64,000 nt of DNA from positions 3,038,001 through 3,102,000 of the forward strand of contig BPGE01000001.1 in assembly GCA_026002875.1 (NCBI GenBank). The letters are read 5' to 3'. A model generated the notes under the pieces. That model worked only from the letters and a program-made list of their open reading frames with translations, did not search any database and was not told the DNA's origin. Positions 1 through 8,290 of this stretch are shown here, piece by piece. The stretch is from Bryobacteraceae bacterium (GTDB lineage: Bacteria; Acidobacteriota; Terriglobia; Bryobacterales; Bryobacteraceae). How positions within the stretch are numbered: position 1 is the stretch's first letter; every line of letters begins with the position of its first letter. Both the position numbers and the translations under genes were made by a program.

Positions 1-2529
1 CCGGGATGGGACTGCCACGGGCTGCCGATCGAGATCAAGGTGGACAGCCAGCTGGGGCCGAAGAAGGCGAAGATGACGGTGGCGCAGATCCGCGCCGAGT
101 GCCGCAAATACGCCGAGAAATACGTGAAGCTGCAGAGCGAGTCGTTCCAGCGGCTGGGGGTGTTCGGCCGGTGGGAAGACCCGTATCTGACGATGAGCGC
201 CGAGTATGAGGCGATCATCGCGCGGGCGTTCGTCGATTTTCTGGCGCAGGGTTCGGTCTACAAGGGGCTGAAGCCGGTGCACTGGTGCATCCACTGCAGG
301 ACGGCGCTGGCGGAAGCGGAAGTCGAGTACGAGAACCACACGAGCCCGTCGATCTGGGTGCGGTTCCCGCTGCTGTCGGACGCGGCGGGGATCGATCCCG
401 CGCTGAAGGGGCGCGAGGTGTACGGGCTGATCTGGACGACGACGCCGTGGACGATTCCAGCCAACGTGGCCATCGCGTATCATCCGTCGTTCGAGTACGC
501 GGCGATCGAAGCGGACGGCGCCGTGTACATCGTGGCGGCTGCGCTGGCTGAAGCGACGGCGCAGAACTGCGGCTGGACGGCGCCGCGGGAAGTGGCGCGG
601 TTCACGGGGGCGAAGCTGGAAGGCGCGCGGTTCCGGCATCCGTTTCTCGAACGCGAATCGCCCGGCGTGCTGGCCGATTATGTGACGCTCGAGCAGGGCA
701 CGGGCGCGGTGCACACGGCGCCGGGGCATGGCGCGGAGGACTATCTGACGGGCCAGAAATACGGGCTGCCGACGTTCTGCCCCGTGGATGCGGGCGGGCG
801 GTTCTTCCACGCGCAGGGCGCGCCGGGGCGGCTGCCGGAAGCGCTGATCGGAAAGACCGTGTGGGAAGGCAACCCGGTGGTCAGTTCGATTCTGCGCGAA
901 GCGGGCATGCTGCTGGCGGAGAAGAAGCTGGAGCACTCCTACCCGCACTGCTGGCGCTGCCACAATCCGACGATTTTCCGCGCCACCGAGCAGTGGTTCA
1001 TCGGCATGGAGCGGAACAACCTTCGGCAGAAGGCGCTGGAGGCGATCCACGAAGTGAAGTGGCACCCGGAGTGGGGCGAAGAGCGCATGGCGAACATGAT
1101 TGCGACGCGCCCTGACTGGTGCATCTCGCGGCAGCGCGTGTGGGGCGTTCCGATCGTGGTGTTCTATTGCGAGCAGTGCCACGAGCCGCTGACCGACCGG
1201 CGGTTCCTGGACCGGGTGGTGGACCTGTTCGCGCAACACACGGCTGACGCCTGGTACGACCGCACGGCGGCGGAGCTGCTGGGACCGGAGGCGAAGTGCG
1301 CTGCATGCGGCGGCACGGAGTTCCGGAAAGAGAACGACATTCTGGACGTGTGGTTCGATTCGGGCGCAAGCCATCTGGCGGTGCTGCACGAGGGCAACGG
1401 GCTGCCGTGGCCGTGCGACATGTATCTGGAAGGCGGCGATCAGTACCGCGGGTGGTTCCATTCGTCGCTGCTGGTAGGGGTGGGGCTGCGCGGGCGGTCG
1501 CCGTACCGGGAGTGCGCGACGAACGGCTGGGTGCTGGATGGCGAGGGACGGGCGATGTCGAAGTCGCTCGGCAATGTCATCGCGCCGGAGGACATCATCA
1601 AGAACTACGGCGCCGACGTGCTGCGGCTGTGGGTCAGCTCGGTGGCGTTCCAGGAAGACGTGCGCGTGTCCGAGCTGATTCTGACGCGCCTGACGGAGGC
1701 GTACCGCAAGATCCGGAACACGTTCCGGTATGCGCTGGGCAACCTGCACGATTTCGATCCCGTGCAGGACGCGCTGCCGGGGGGCGAGCTGTTCGAGATC
1801 GACCGCTGGATTCTTTACCGCACGGCGTCGCTGGTGGAGCAGTGCCGGCGCTGGTACGACGAGCTGGCTTTCCACCGCGTGTATCAGGCTGTGTACAACT
1901 TCACGACGACGGACCTGAGCGCGGTGTATTACGACATTCTGAAGGACCGCCTGTACACGAGCGCGCCGAAATCGAGGGCGCGGCGCAGCGCGCAGACGGC
2001 GCTGTACCGGGTGCAGCACGCGCTGGTGCGGCTGTTCGCGCCGGTGCTGGCGTTTACGTGCGAAGAGGCGTGGGGGCATATGCGGCGCCTGCCGGGCGAT
2101 CCCGAGAGCGTCCATCTCGCTCTGGCGCCGCTGCCGGAGGAGCTGACCGCCGGTCTGCCAGAGGAACATGAGCGGCTGAGCGCGGACTGGGACCGGCTGA
2201 TGGAAGTCCGCGAGGCGGTGCTCAAAAGCCTGGAGGAGGCGCGCAACGCGAAGCTGATCGGCGCGCCGCTGGAGGCGAAAATCGTGCTGGAAGCGGACGG
2301 CGGGCTGATGCCGCTGCTCGAGCGCTATCAGGCCGAGCTTCCGTCCATTTTCATCACCTCGCAGGTGGAGCTGCGCAGTGGCGACTCGTTGCGGGCGACG
2401 GTGCTGCGGGCCGATGGCGGCAAGTGCGAGCGCTGCTGGAAGTACTCGACGGCGATCGGCGCCGACGCGGCGTTTCCGACGATCTGCCCGGCGTGCGCTT
2501 CCGCAGTGCGGGAAATGACGGGGGCGTGA
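1..2529 (+). CDS. ileS: Isoleucyl-tRNA synthetase, 5' truncated by window edge
   Basis: Class I aminoacyl-tRNA synthetase that charges tRNA-Ile in the cytoplasm and hydrolyses misactivated valine. The frame is open from base 1, and its first codons already encode the PGWDCHGLPIE segment that holds the HIGH signature (HGLP at 16-27), so only the first several dozen residues are missing. The KMSKS loop appears as AMSKS near base 1552. The C-terminal zinc finger is visible as CERCWKYS followed by CPAC just before the stop. About 842 codons are present, consistent with a family of roughly 930 residues. The next gene, lspA, begins 3 bases after the stop, the common ileS-lspA pairing. Confidence 0.97.
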   Translation, partial: PGWDCHGLPIEIKVDSQLGPKKAKMTVAQIRAECRKYAEKYVKLQSESFQRLGVFGRWEDPYLTMSAEYEAIIARAFVDFLAQGSVYKGLKPVHWCIHCRTALAEAEVEYENHTSPSIWVRFPLLSDAAGIDPALKGREVYGLIWTTTPWTIPANVAIAYHPSFEYAAIEADGAVYIVAAALAEATAQNCGWTAPREVARFTGAKLEGARFRHPFLERESPGVLADYVTLEQGTGAVHTAPGHGAEDYLTGQKYGLPTFCPVDAGGRFFHAQGAPGRLPEALIGKTVWEGNPVVSSILREAGMLLAEKKLEHSYPHCWRCHNPTIFRATEQWFIGMERNNLRQKALEAIHEVKWHPEWGEERMANMIATRPDWCISRQRVWGVPIVVFYCEQCHEPLTDRRFLDRVVDLFAQHTADAWYDRTAAELLGPEAKCAACGGTEFRKENDILDVWFDSGASHLAVLHEGNGLPWPCDMYLEGGDQYRGWFHSSLLVGVGLRGRSPYRECATNGWVLDGEGRAMSKSLGNVIAPEDIIKNYGADVLRLWVSSVAFQEDVRVSELILTRLTEAYRKIRNTFRYALGNLHDFDPVQDALPGGELFEIDRWILYRTASLVEQCRRWYDELAFHRVYQAVYNFTTTDLSAVYYDILKDRLYTSAPKSRARRSAQTALYRVQHALVRLFAPVLAFTCEEAWGHMRRLPGDPESVHLALAPLPEELTAGLPEEHERLSADWDRLMEVREAVLKSLEEARNAKLIGAPLEAKIVLEADGGLMPLLERYQAELPSIFITSQVELRSGDSLRATVLRADGGKCERCWKYSTAIGADAAFPTICPACASAVREMTGA

Positions 2530-2532
2530 GGC

Positions 2533-3030
2533 GTGGCGCGCCGCTGGCCCTGGGCGGTTGCTGCGGCGGTGGCCGCGCTGGACCGGGCCACCAAGCATCT
2601 GATCGAGACGCGCGTCGCCGAGTGGGAGGCGATTGCCGTCATTGACGGCTTCTTCCGCATCGTGCATACGCGCAACACGGGCGTGGCGTTCAGCCTGTTC
2701 GCCGAAGAGGGCGCGGGCGATCAGGGGTGGGTGCTGACGGCGATCACAGCCGCGCTCACTGCGCTGATGGCGGGGCTGCTGTGGCATTCGAGCCGTTCGC
2801 TGCGCGAGCACTGGACGCTGCCGGCGGCGTTCTCGCTGATCTTTGCAGGGGCGGCGGGCAATCTGTTCGACCGCATTGCGTTCGGCAGCGTGACTGATTT
2901 CCTCGATTTCTACGTCGGCAGGCATCACTGGCCGGCCTTCAACGTGGCCGATTCGGCCATCACGTGCGGGGCGATGCTGCTGCTGGCCAATGCGTGGTTC
3001 TCGAGGAAGGGACGGGCAGGCGGAGTATGA
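2533..3030 (+). CDS. lspA: Lipoprotein signal peptidase (signal peptidase II)
   Basis: Inner-membrane aspartyl protease that removes signal peptides from diacylglyceryl-modified prolipoproteins. The 165 residues match the usual family length and show four hydrophobic segments. Family motifs are visible: NTGVAFSLF (residues 48-56), GAAGNLFDR with catalytic Asp113, and FNVADS with catalytic Asp140. The start is a GTG three bases after the ileS stop, so translation is probably coupled. The next small ORF starts 37 bases after its stop. Confidence 0.95.
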   Translation: MARRWPWAVAAAVAALDRATKHLIETRVAEWEAIAVIDGFFRIVHTRNTGVAFSLFAEEGAGDQGWVLTAITAALTALMAGLLWHSSRSLREHWTLPAAFSLIFAGAAGNLFDRIAFGSVTDFLDFYVGRHHWPAFNVADSAITCGAMLLLANAWFSRKGRAGGV

Positions 3031-3067
3031 TCTCTCTGGCGGCGGGATGGAAGAGAGGAGGGCCTTG

Positions 3068-3586
3068 ATGACACCGTTTCACGCCAGGCTGGCGGGCCCG
3101 CTGGTCTGGAAGCAGGGAGCGGCCTCGCAGCGCCACTGGGAACTGCACGCGGGCAGCGAGCTGATCGCGGATCTGGATTTTCTGAAGACGTTCGGCACGC
3201 TGGCGCGCGGGCGCACGGCCGCGGGCGCGTGGACGCTGAAGCGCACGGGCTTCATGTCGCCGGTCGTGGCGGCGCGGCGCGAGGGCGAGAACGAAGACTG
3301 CGCGCTGTATCACCCGAATTTCAGCGCGAGCCAGGGGCAGCTCCGGCTGGGCACCGGCGAGCCGTTCGAGTTCCGGCTGGCGGGCGTGTGGTCGCGCAGC
3401 GCGATTCTGATGGACAACGGGCGGCGGGAGGTGTTCCGGATTCATCTGAAGGGCGAATTCACGGCCGGCGCCACGGTGGAAGTGCGGCAGCCGGAAACGC
3501 CGGCCATCGAGCTGTTGCTGCTGATGACGTGGTACGTGCTGGTGCTGCAGATGCAGGACGAGGCGCTGAGGGCCGGCGGGCAGTGA
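3068..3586 (+). CDS. Small protein with LURP-one/tubby C-terminal-like fold (predicted)
   Basis: A 172-residue protein I cannot name. The start at 3068 is chosen because a GAGGAGGG sequence precedes it; an upstream in-frame start at 2990 would overlap lspA. It has no signal peptide. The order of strands (LVWKQG, HWELHAGSELIADLDF, AWTLKRTGF, VVAARREGE) and a hydrophobic C-terminal helix (IELLLLMTWYVLVLQMQ) resembles the scramblase-like LURP-one-related fold, with a terminal helix crossing a 12-stranded barrel. That assignment is inference from pattern only. Its stop overlaps the GTG start of the next glycosyltransferase, so the two are probably co-translated. Confidence 0.6.
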   Translation: MTPFHARLAGPLVWKQGAASQRHWELHAGSELIADLDFLKTFGTLARGRTAAGAWTLKRTGFMSPVVAARREGENEDCALYHPNFSASQGQLRLGTGEPFEFRLAGVWSRSAILMDNGRREVFRIHLKGEFTAGATVEVRQPETPAIELLLLMTWYVLVLQMQDEALRAGGQ

Positions 3587-4842
3587 AGCTGGAGCGCGCC
3601 GTTTACTGCGCCGCGCACGCGGGGTTTCCGGTGGAGGCGCCTCTGGGCGGAGGGGCGGCGGTGGCGCGGCTGCTCGAGCAGGAGTGGCGGCGGAGGCAGC
3701 CTTTTGATCTGGAAATGCTGACGCCGGCGGTGCTGGGCGCGGGCGCGCCGACGGGCTTTGATCTGGTGGAATTCGATGAAAAGCGGTATGCGGCTTTCTG
3801 CCGTGAATTCAGCGCGGCAGCGACGCGGCGGATTCTGGAGCACGATCCGCGGACCACGGCGGTGCTGGTGAATGACATCAGCGAGGCGCCGGATTTTGCG
3901 GCGCTCGCGCGGGCGGGGTTCCAGATTACGACGATTTATCACGTCGATGTCGTGGCCTATATTGCGCGGATTTATCTGCGGGGCATTGCGGGGCCGCGGG
4001 GGCTGGTTTCGCTGTGGCGCGGGCTGGAGAGAACTGGAGCGGCGCGGCTGGCGCCGCTGATTCTGCGGCTGATTTTCCAGCGGCAGGCGGAGAGCGTGCG
4101 GCACAGCGCGGCGATTGCCGTTCCGTCGTCGGGGATGAAACGGACGCTGCTCGAGTGCTGGCCGGAGGCGCGCGAGGAGAGGATTCATGTGCTGCCGTGG
4201 GGCGCGCCGCCGCGGGATGCGGATGCGGAGGATGGCGATGCGGAGGCATTGCGGCGGGAATTCGGGGCGGGAAAAGAGGAGCGCATTCTGCTGGCATTGA
4301 GCCGGATTTCACCTGAAAAAGGGCAGGATGTTCTGCTGGAATCGCTGCTGGATTGGGAGCGGGAGAGAGGGAGTCCTATTCCATCCGTGCGGCTGTTCCT
4401 CTGCGGAGCGCCGGCGTATATGCAGGGGCGGGCGCACATGGCGAGGCTCGAAAGGCTGGCTTCCCGGCTACGGCGGATCCGGGTGGAGTTTCCGGGGCAT
4501 GTGACGGGCGCGCGGAAGCAGGCGTTTTTCCGGATGGCGGATCTGTATGTTTTTCCGTCGCGCCACGAGAGTTACGGGCTGACGCTGATGGAGGCTCTGG
4601 CGGCGGGGCTGCCGGCGGTGGCGGTGGAGAGCGACGGAACGCGGGACATTCTCCGGCCTGAATTCGGCGTGCTCGTGCCGCGCCGCGATGACCGCGGAGG
4701 ACTGTGGCGCGCGGTGGAGGCGTTGCTGGCGGATGAGCCGCGGCGGAAGGCAATGGGCGAGGCGGCGCGGCGGTTTGCGGCGGAGCGGCCGTTTGCGGAG
4801 GCGGCGCAAAGGCTGGCGGAGATTGTGGCGGGGGGCGAGTAG
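3583..4842 (+). CDS. GT4-family glycosyltransferase (GT-B fold)
   Basis: Predicted retaining glycosyltransferase, 419 residues. The GTG start at 3583 overlaps the preceding stop as GTGA. The C-terminal half carries the GT4 nucleotide-sugar site: LLALSRISPEKGQD (start of the Rossmann domain near residue 235), the VFPSRHESYGLTLMEALAAG segment with the E-x7-E type motif, and the following GLPAVAVE and GTRDIL stretches. The N-terminal half (acceptor domain) is divergent, so the acceptor is unknown. Neighbours give no polysaccharide cluster. It is followed by palindromic repeats, not by another gene of the same strand. Confidence 0.85.
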   Translation: MKLERAVYCAAHAGFPVEAPLGGGAAVARLLEQEWRRRQPFDLEMLTPAVLGAGAPTGFDLVEFDEKRYAAFCREFSAAATRRILEHDPRTTAVLVNDISEAPDFAALARAGFQITTIYHVDVVAYIARIYLRGIAGPRGLVSLWRGLERTGAARLAPLILRLIFQRQAESVRHSAAIAVPSSGMKRTLLECWPEAREERIHVLPWGAPPRDADAEDGDAEALRREFGAGKEERILLALSRISPEKGQDVLLESLLDWERERGSPIPSVRLFLCGAPAYMQGRAHMARLERLASRLRRIRVEFPGHVTGARKQAFFRMADLYVFPSRHESYGLTLMEALAAGLPAVAVESDGTRDILRPEFGVLVPRRDDRGGLWRAVEALLADEPRRKAMGEAARRFAAERPFAEAAQRLAEIVAGGE

Positions 4843-4852
4843 CAGTCCGATT

Positions 4853-4871
4853 CCTCGCGCCGAGGGCGAGG
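4853..4871. repeat. REP-like palindrome
   Basis: CCTCGC and GCGAGG arms around a 7-base centre, directly after the glycosyltransferase stop. The same core recurs at 4913-4930, 14546-14563 and 17474-17492. There is no T-run, so it is not a typical terminator. Confidence 0.5.
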
Positions 4872-4901
4872 CGCCTGCTGCGTCAGGATCTGAGGCACGG
4901 A

Positions 4902-4937
4902 TGGGACGCAGCCCTCGCCCAAGGGCGAGGGGAAACC
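4902..4937. repeat. Dispersed repeat with palindromic core (copy 1)
   Basis: A block of about 36 bases, TGGGAYGCAGCCCTCGC then a short centre then GCGAGGGGAARCC, that recurs at 14535-14570 with few differences. The core pairs CCCTCGC with GCGAGGG. It lies between the glycosyltransferase and the convergent ntrC-type gene, a usual place for REP elements. Confidence 0.55.
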
Positions 4938-4989
4938 GCGATGGGGGAGGTCGAGGGGAAGCCTGGGGGAGAGAAGCGCAGGCGGGGGA

Positions 4990-6351
4990 TTACTCGAGGC
5001 CCATCTGGGAGAGGCGGTAGCGGAGGGCGTTGCGGGTGAGGCCGAGGAGGCGGGCGGCCTGGCTCTTGTTGCCGCCGGCGCGGCGCAGGGCTTCGCGGAT
5101 CAGCTGCTGTTCGTACTGTTCGAGCGTCATGCCTTCGGGCAGGAAGCCGTCGCTCGAGGCCGGGGTGTGGCCGTTGACGTTGCGGCGCGGGGCGTAGTCG
5201 AGGCGGATGTGCTCGGGCGCGAGGACCGCGCCGTCGGCGTAGAGCAGGCTGCGCTCGATGACGTTTTCGAGCTCGCGCACGTTGCCGGGCCAGTGGTACT
5301 CCATCAGCTTGCGCATGGCTTCGGGCGAGATCTCCGTCACGCGCGAGCCGGTCTCGGCGGCGAACCGGCGCAGGAAGCGCTCGGCCAGAAGCGGGATGTC
5401 CTCGCGGCGCTCGCGCAGAGGCGGGATGGTGATGGGGAAGACGTTGAGGCGGTAGTAGAGGTCTTCGCGGAAGTTGCCTTCTTCGAGCGCGCGGCGGAGG
5501 TCGGCGTTGGTGGCGGCGATGACGCGCACGTCGATCTGGCGGGTGCGGTTGCTGCCGAGGCGCTCGAACTCGCGGTCCTGAAGCACGCGCAGCAGTTTCA
5601 CCTGCACGGAAGGCGGCACGTCGCCGATTTCGTCGAGGAAGACGGTGCCCTTGTCGGCCTGCTCGAACTTGCCCGGTCTCGACGCCGCCGCCCCGGTGAA
5701 AGCGCCCTTTTCGTAGCCGAAGAGTTCGCTCTCCATCAGGTTTTCGGGGATGGTGGTGCAGTTGATCTTGACGAAGGGCTGCGAGGCGCGGGGCGAGTGG
5801 AAGTGGATGGCGCGGGCGATGAGGTCCTTGCCGACGCCGCTTTCTCCGCACAGCAGCACGGTGGTGCGCGTGGGGGCGACGCGCATGACGGCGGCGAGGA
5901 TCTCCTGCATCTTCGGTCCGGTGCCGATGATGTTTTCGAGGCGGTAGCGATGGCCGAGCTCCTCGCGCAGGCGCGTGTTCTCCTCGCGGAGCTGCTGCAC
6001 CTCGAGAGCCTTGCCGACGACCGCATCGAGATGGTCGAGGGAAAACGGCTTGGGCAGGAAATCCGCCGCGCCTTTTTTCATGGCTTCCACGGCGGTTTCC
6101 ACCGAGGAGAAGGCGGTCATGACGATGACCGGGAGGCGCGCATTCATCCGCTGGAGCGACTCGAGCAGCGCCATGCCGTCCATGCCCGGCAGCCGCAGAT
6201 CGGTGAGCACGAGCTGCGCCTGCGGGGCGAGCCGCAGGGCTTCTTCCGCCGTGGCCGCGGCGCTGACTTCGAATCCTTTCGATTCGAGGTGGAGCGAGAG
6301 GACGCGGCGGAGCTTTTCCTCGTCCTCGACGATGAGCACGCGTGGCGTCAT
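4990..6351 (-). CDS. Sigma54-dependent response regulator, NtrC type
   Basis: Cytoplasmic transcription activator of 453 residues. Domain order is: receiver domain with phospho-acceptor Asp51 in LTDLRLPGMDG; AAA+ domain with Walker A GESGVGKD (169-176), the sigma54-contacting GAFTGA loop (216-221) and Walker B VFLDE (237-241); and a C-terminal Fis-type helix-turn-helix (NKSQAARLLGLTRNALRYRL). The ATG at 6351 is preferred over longer in-frame starts because AAGG lies five bases upstream and the receiver begins immediately. It is last in a minus-strand group with a histidine kinase and a winged-helix protein, and the kinase is its likely partner. Confidence 0.93.
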   Translation of the reverse strand: MTPRVLIVEDEEKLRRVLSLHLESKGFEVSAAATAEEALRLAPQAQLVLTDLRLPGMDGMALLESLQRMNARLPVIVMTAFSSVETAVEAMKKGAADFLPKPFSLDHLDAVVGKALEVQQLREENTRLREELGHRYRLENIIGTGPKMQEILAAVMRVAPTRTTVLLCGESGVGKDLIARAIHFHSPRASQPFVKINCTTIPENLMESELFGYEKGAFTGAAASRPGKFEQADKGTVFLDEIGDVPPSVQVKLLRVLQDREFERLGSNRTRQIDVRVIAATNADLRRALEEGNFREDLYYRLNVFPITIPPLRERREDIPLLAERFLRRFAAETGSRVTEISPEAMRKLMEYHWPGNVRELENVIERSLLYADGAVLAPEHIRLDYAPRRNVNGHTPASSDGFLPEGMTLEQYEQQLIREALRRAGGNKSQAARLLGLTRNALRYRLSQMGLE

Positions 6352-6452
6352 CCCCGCCTTCATGATAGTGCCGTTGCCGCGCGCCATGCGAAAACCGTTT
6401 CCGACAGTGGGACGCGGGGCTTCAGGGGGCGGGTTTCAGGGGAAAAGGCTGT

Positions 6453-6764
6453 TCAGGCGGACTCCGGCAGCCAGCAGTATCCGATGCGCACGATGGTTTT
6501 CAGGGCGTCGGCGTGAGGGCCGAGCTTGCGGCGCAGGCGCTGGATATGGACGTCGACGGTGCGGGTGCGCGCGTCCTCGGCGTAATTCCAGACGGACTTC
6601 AGCAACGCCTTGCGGCTGATGCAGCGGCCCGGATTGTTCATGAGCATTTCCAGAAGCGCCCGTTCCTTGCGCGTCAGGCGGATTCCTTCGAGGAACCGGC
6701 GGGGCGCGCCCGCGCCGGGGGGATGAATCATGGAAACGGGTTGCGCGGCCGGGGCTGGACTCAT
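6453..6764 (-). CDS. Stand-alone winged-helix DNA-binding protein (Trans_reg_C / OmpR-PhoB type)
   Basis: A 103-residue protein consisting almost only of an OmpR/PhoB effector domain. It has the first strands and helix (RLTRKERALLEMLMNNPG), the positioning helix (ISRKALLKSVWNY), the recognition helix (RTVDVHIQRLRRKLG) and the wing (IVRIGYCWLPES). It has no receiver domain, although PhoB-type proteins normally carry about 120 residues of receiver first. The ATG at 6764 follows GGAGG with 10 bases spacing; a later ATG at 6731 is possible. It sits 101 bases before the NtrC-type gene and 189 bases after the kinase gene, so it may be an unphosphorylated co-regulator of this system. Confidence 0.8.
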   Translation of the reverse strand: MSPAPAAQPVSMIHPPGAGAPRRFLEGIRLTRKERALLEMLMNNPGRCISRKALLKSVWNYAEDARTRTVDVHIQRLRRKLGPHADALKTIVRIGYCWLPESA

Positions 6765-6869
6765 GCTGTCTCTTCCTCCGCTTGATCCGGTGCGTGGGGC
6801 TCCAGGCCGGATGCCTGATTCTCACCCTCGCATCCGGCGGGCCTCATGAAGCTATGACGATCCAGGCGG

Positions 6870-6890
6870 CCGATTGTTCGGAGAAATCGG
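6870..6890. promoter_or_regulatory. Inverted repeat in kinase/winged-helix gap
   Basis: Perfect arms CCGATT and AATCGG with a 9-base centre in the 189-base gap between the kinase stop and the winged-helix gene. It could be an operator or an mRNA hairpin. There is no T-run behind it, so a terminator is unlikely. Confidence 0.3.
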
Positions 6891-6953
6891 ACAGGAAGAG
6901 GCCGGGAAAGCCCGATCGGGGGCGACTTGTTACAGAGATGAATGTCCGCCCTG

Positions 6954-8204
6954 TCACTTCGGGCCGCCGGGCAGCGACACGAGGAAGGCCGCGCCGGCGC
7001 CGGGGGCGGAGTCCACGGTGATGGCGCCGCCGTGGTCGCTGACGATCTTGGCGGAAATGGCGAGGCCGAGGCCGACGCCGCCGGGCTTGGTGGTGAAGAA
7101 GGGGTTGAAGATCTGCTCGCGGATCTCGGGCGGGACGCCGGGACCGCGGTCGATGACGGCGATCTCGACGCCGTGCGGCGCGCGGCGGGTCTTGACGGTG
7201 ACGAGCGCGTCCGGCGGCGAGGCCTCGAGGGCGTTGCGCAGAAGGTTGAAGAAGACCCGCTCGAGCATTTCGGCATCGGCTTCGATGAGCGGGAGAGCGG
7301 GGTCGTAGTTGCGGTGGAAACGGCCTGCCGCGCCGGGCAGCTCGCGGTCGAGGCGCTCGATGACGGAATCGATGACGAGGTGGACGTCCGTGGGGGCCTT
7401 GCGTAGTTGGGCGGGACGGGCGAACTCGAGAAAGCGGGTGATGAGGGAGTTGGTGCGGTCCACTTCTGCCGAGATGTATTCGGCCAGCTCGCGGACGAGG
7501 GTGTTGTCCGAGGGCGTGCGGTCGAGCAGCATTTCGGCGCTGGCTTTCATGGTGCCGAGCGGGTTGCGGAGTTCGTGCGCGAGGCCGGCGGTGAGCTGGC
7601 CGAGGGCGGCCAGGCGCTCGCTGCGGCGGGCGCTGGCTTCGGCCTCCAGAAGGCGGCGGTTGGCCTCGGCCAGTTCGGCGGCGGCGGCTTCAGCGCGGCG
7701 GGCGGCGCGGCGGTTTTCTTCGGCGAGTGAATACGTCAGGTAGGCGACCACGGGGAGGAAGAGCACGCGCAGGGTGAGGTCGCGCAGATAGAGTCCTTCG
7801 AGGATGTAGCCGAGGTTGTACGCAACCGGGATGAACGCGAGATAGGCGAGGCAGGCCAGAGCCGTGAAGACCGCCGTGCCCGCGGGGCCCAGCGTGGTGG
7901 CGGCGGAGAGCACGGGCAGGAGCAGGATGAGGTAGTAGCTGGAGGCGATGCCGCCGGTGACGCCGATCAGCAGGAAGCCCAGCAGCAGCTTGAGAGAAAT
8001 GAGGACGAGATTGCCGCGGGCCGACTGGAAGGCGCGGATGCGGGGCGCGGCCACCTGAAGCACGGCCAGTGCGGTGAGGACCTCGATTTCGGCGGGCCCG
8101 CGGGTGGGGCTGACCCAGGCGAGGGCGGAAAACAGCAGCAGCCAGACGGCGTCCTGCATCCGGGGCAGGAAGCGCTTCCACGGCGGAATGGCGTTGGCCT
8201 GCAA
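6954..8204 (-). CDS. Membrane sensor histidine kinase, NtrB-like
   Basis: Predicted sensor kinase of 416 residues. Five to six hydrophobic helices fill residues 18-158 with little extracytoplasmic loop, so the membrane region itself is probably the sensor. A coiled coil (160-200) leads to the HisKA box LAHELRNPLG with phospho-acceptor His210. The HATPase domain follows: N box FFNLLRNALEAS, G1 DRGPGVPP, F box FNPFFTTKPGG and G2 GLGLAIS. The start drawn is a TTG; ATG at 8159 is the alternative and would lose only 15 residues. It is the first gene of the minus-strand group with the winged-helix and NtrC-type genes, and it diverges from the S1-domain gene. Confidence 0.9.
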   Translation of the reverse strand: MQANAIPPWKRFLPRMQDAVWLLLFSALAWVSPTRGPAEIEVLTALAVLQVAAPRIRAFQSARGNLVLISLKLLLGFLLIGVTGGIASSYYLILLLPVLSAATTLGPAGTAVFTALACLAYLAFIPVAYNLGYILEGLYLRDLTLRVLFLPVVAYLTYSLAEENRRAARRAEAAAAELAEANRRLLEAEASARRSERLAALGQLTAGLAHELRNPLGTMKASAEMLLDRTPSDNTLVRELAEYISAEVDRTNSLITRFLEFARPAQLRKAPTDVHLVIDSVIERLDRELPGAAGRFHRNYDPALPLIEADAEMLERVFFNLLRNALEASPPDALVTVKTRRAPHGVEIAVIDRGPGVPPEIREQIFNPFFTTKPGGVGLGLAISAKIVSDHGGAITVDSAPGAGAAFLVSLPGGPK

Positions 8205-8290
8205 GCCGCCATCTTACCCCAACGCCTGGCCCGCGCCGCCCCGTTGCAGCGCAAGTGTGTCAGAATATGAGAGGTCTCGCGAGTTTGTCC

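Noticed and set aside
8205-8254. ATG at about 8212 as start of the histidine kinase
   Set aside because: It is out of frame with the kinase; only TTG 8204 or ATG 8159 keep the frame.
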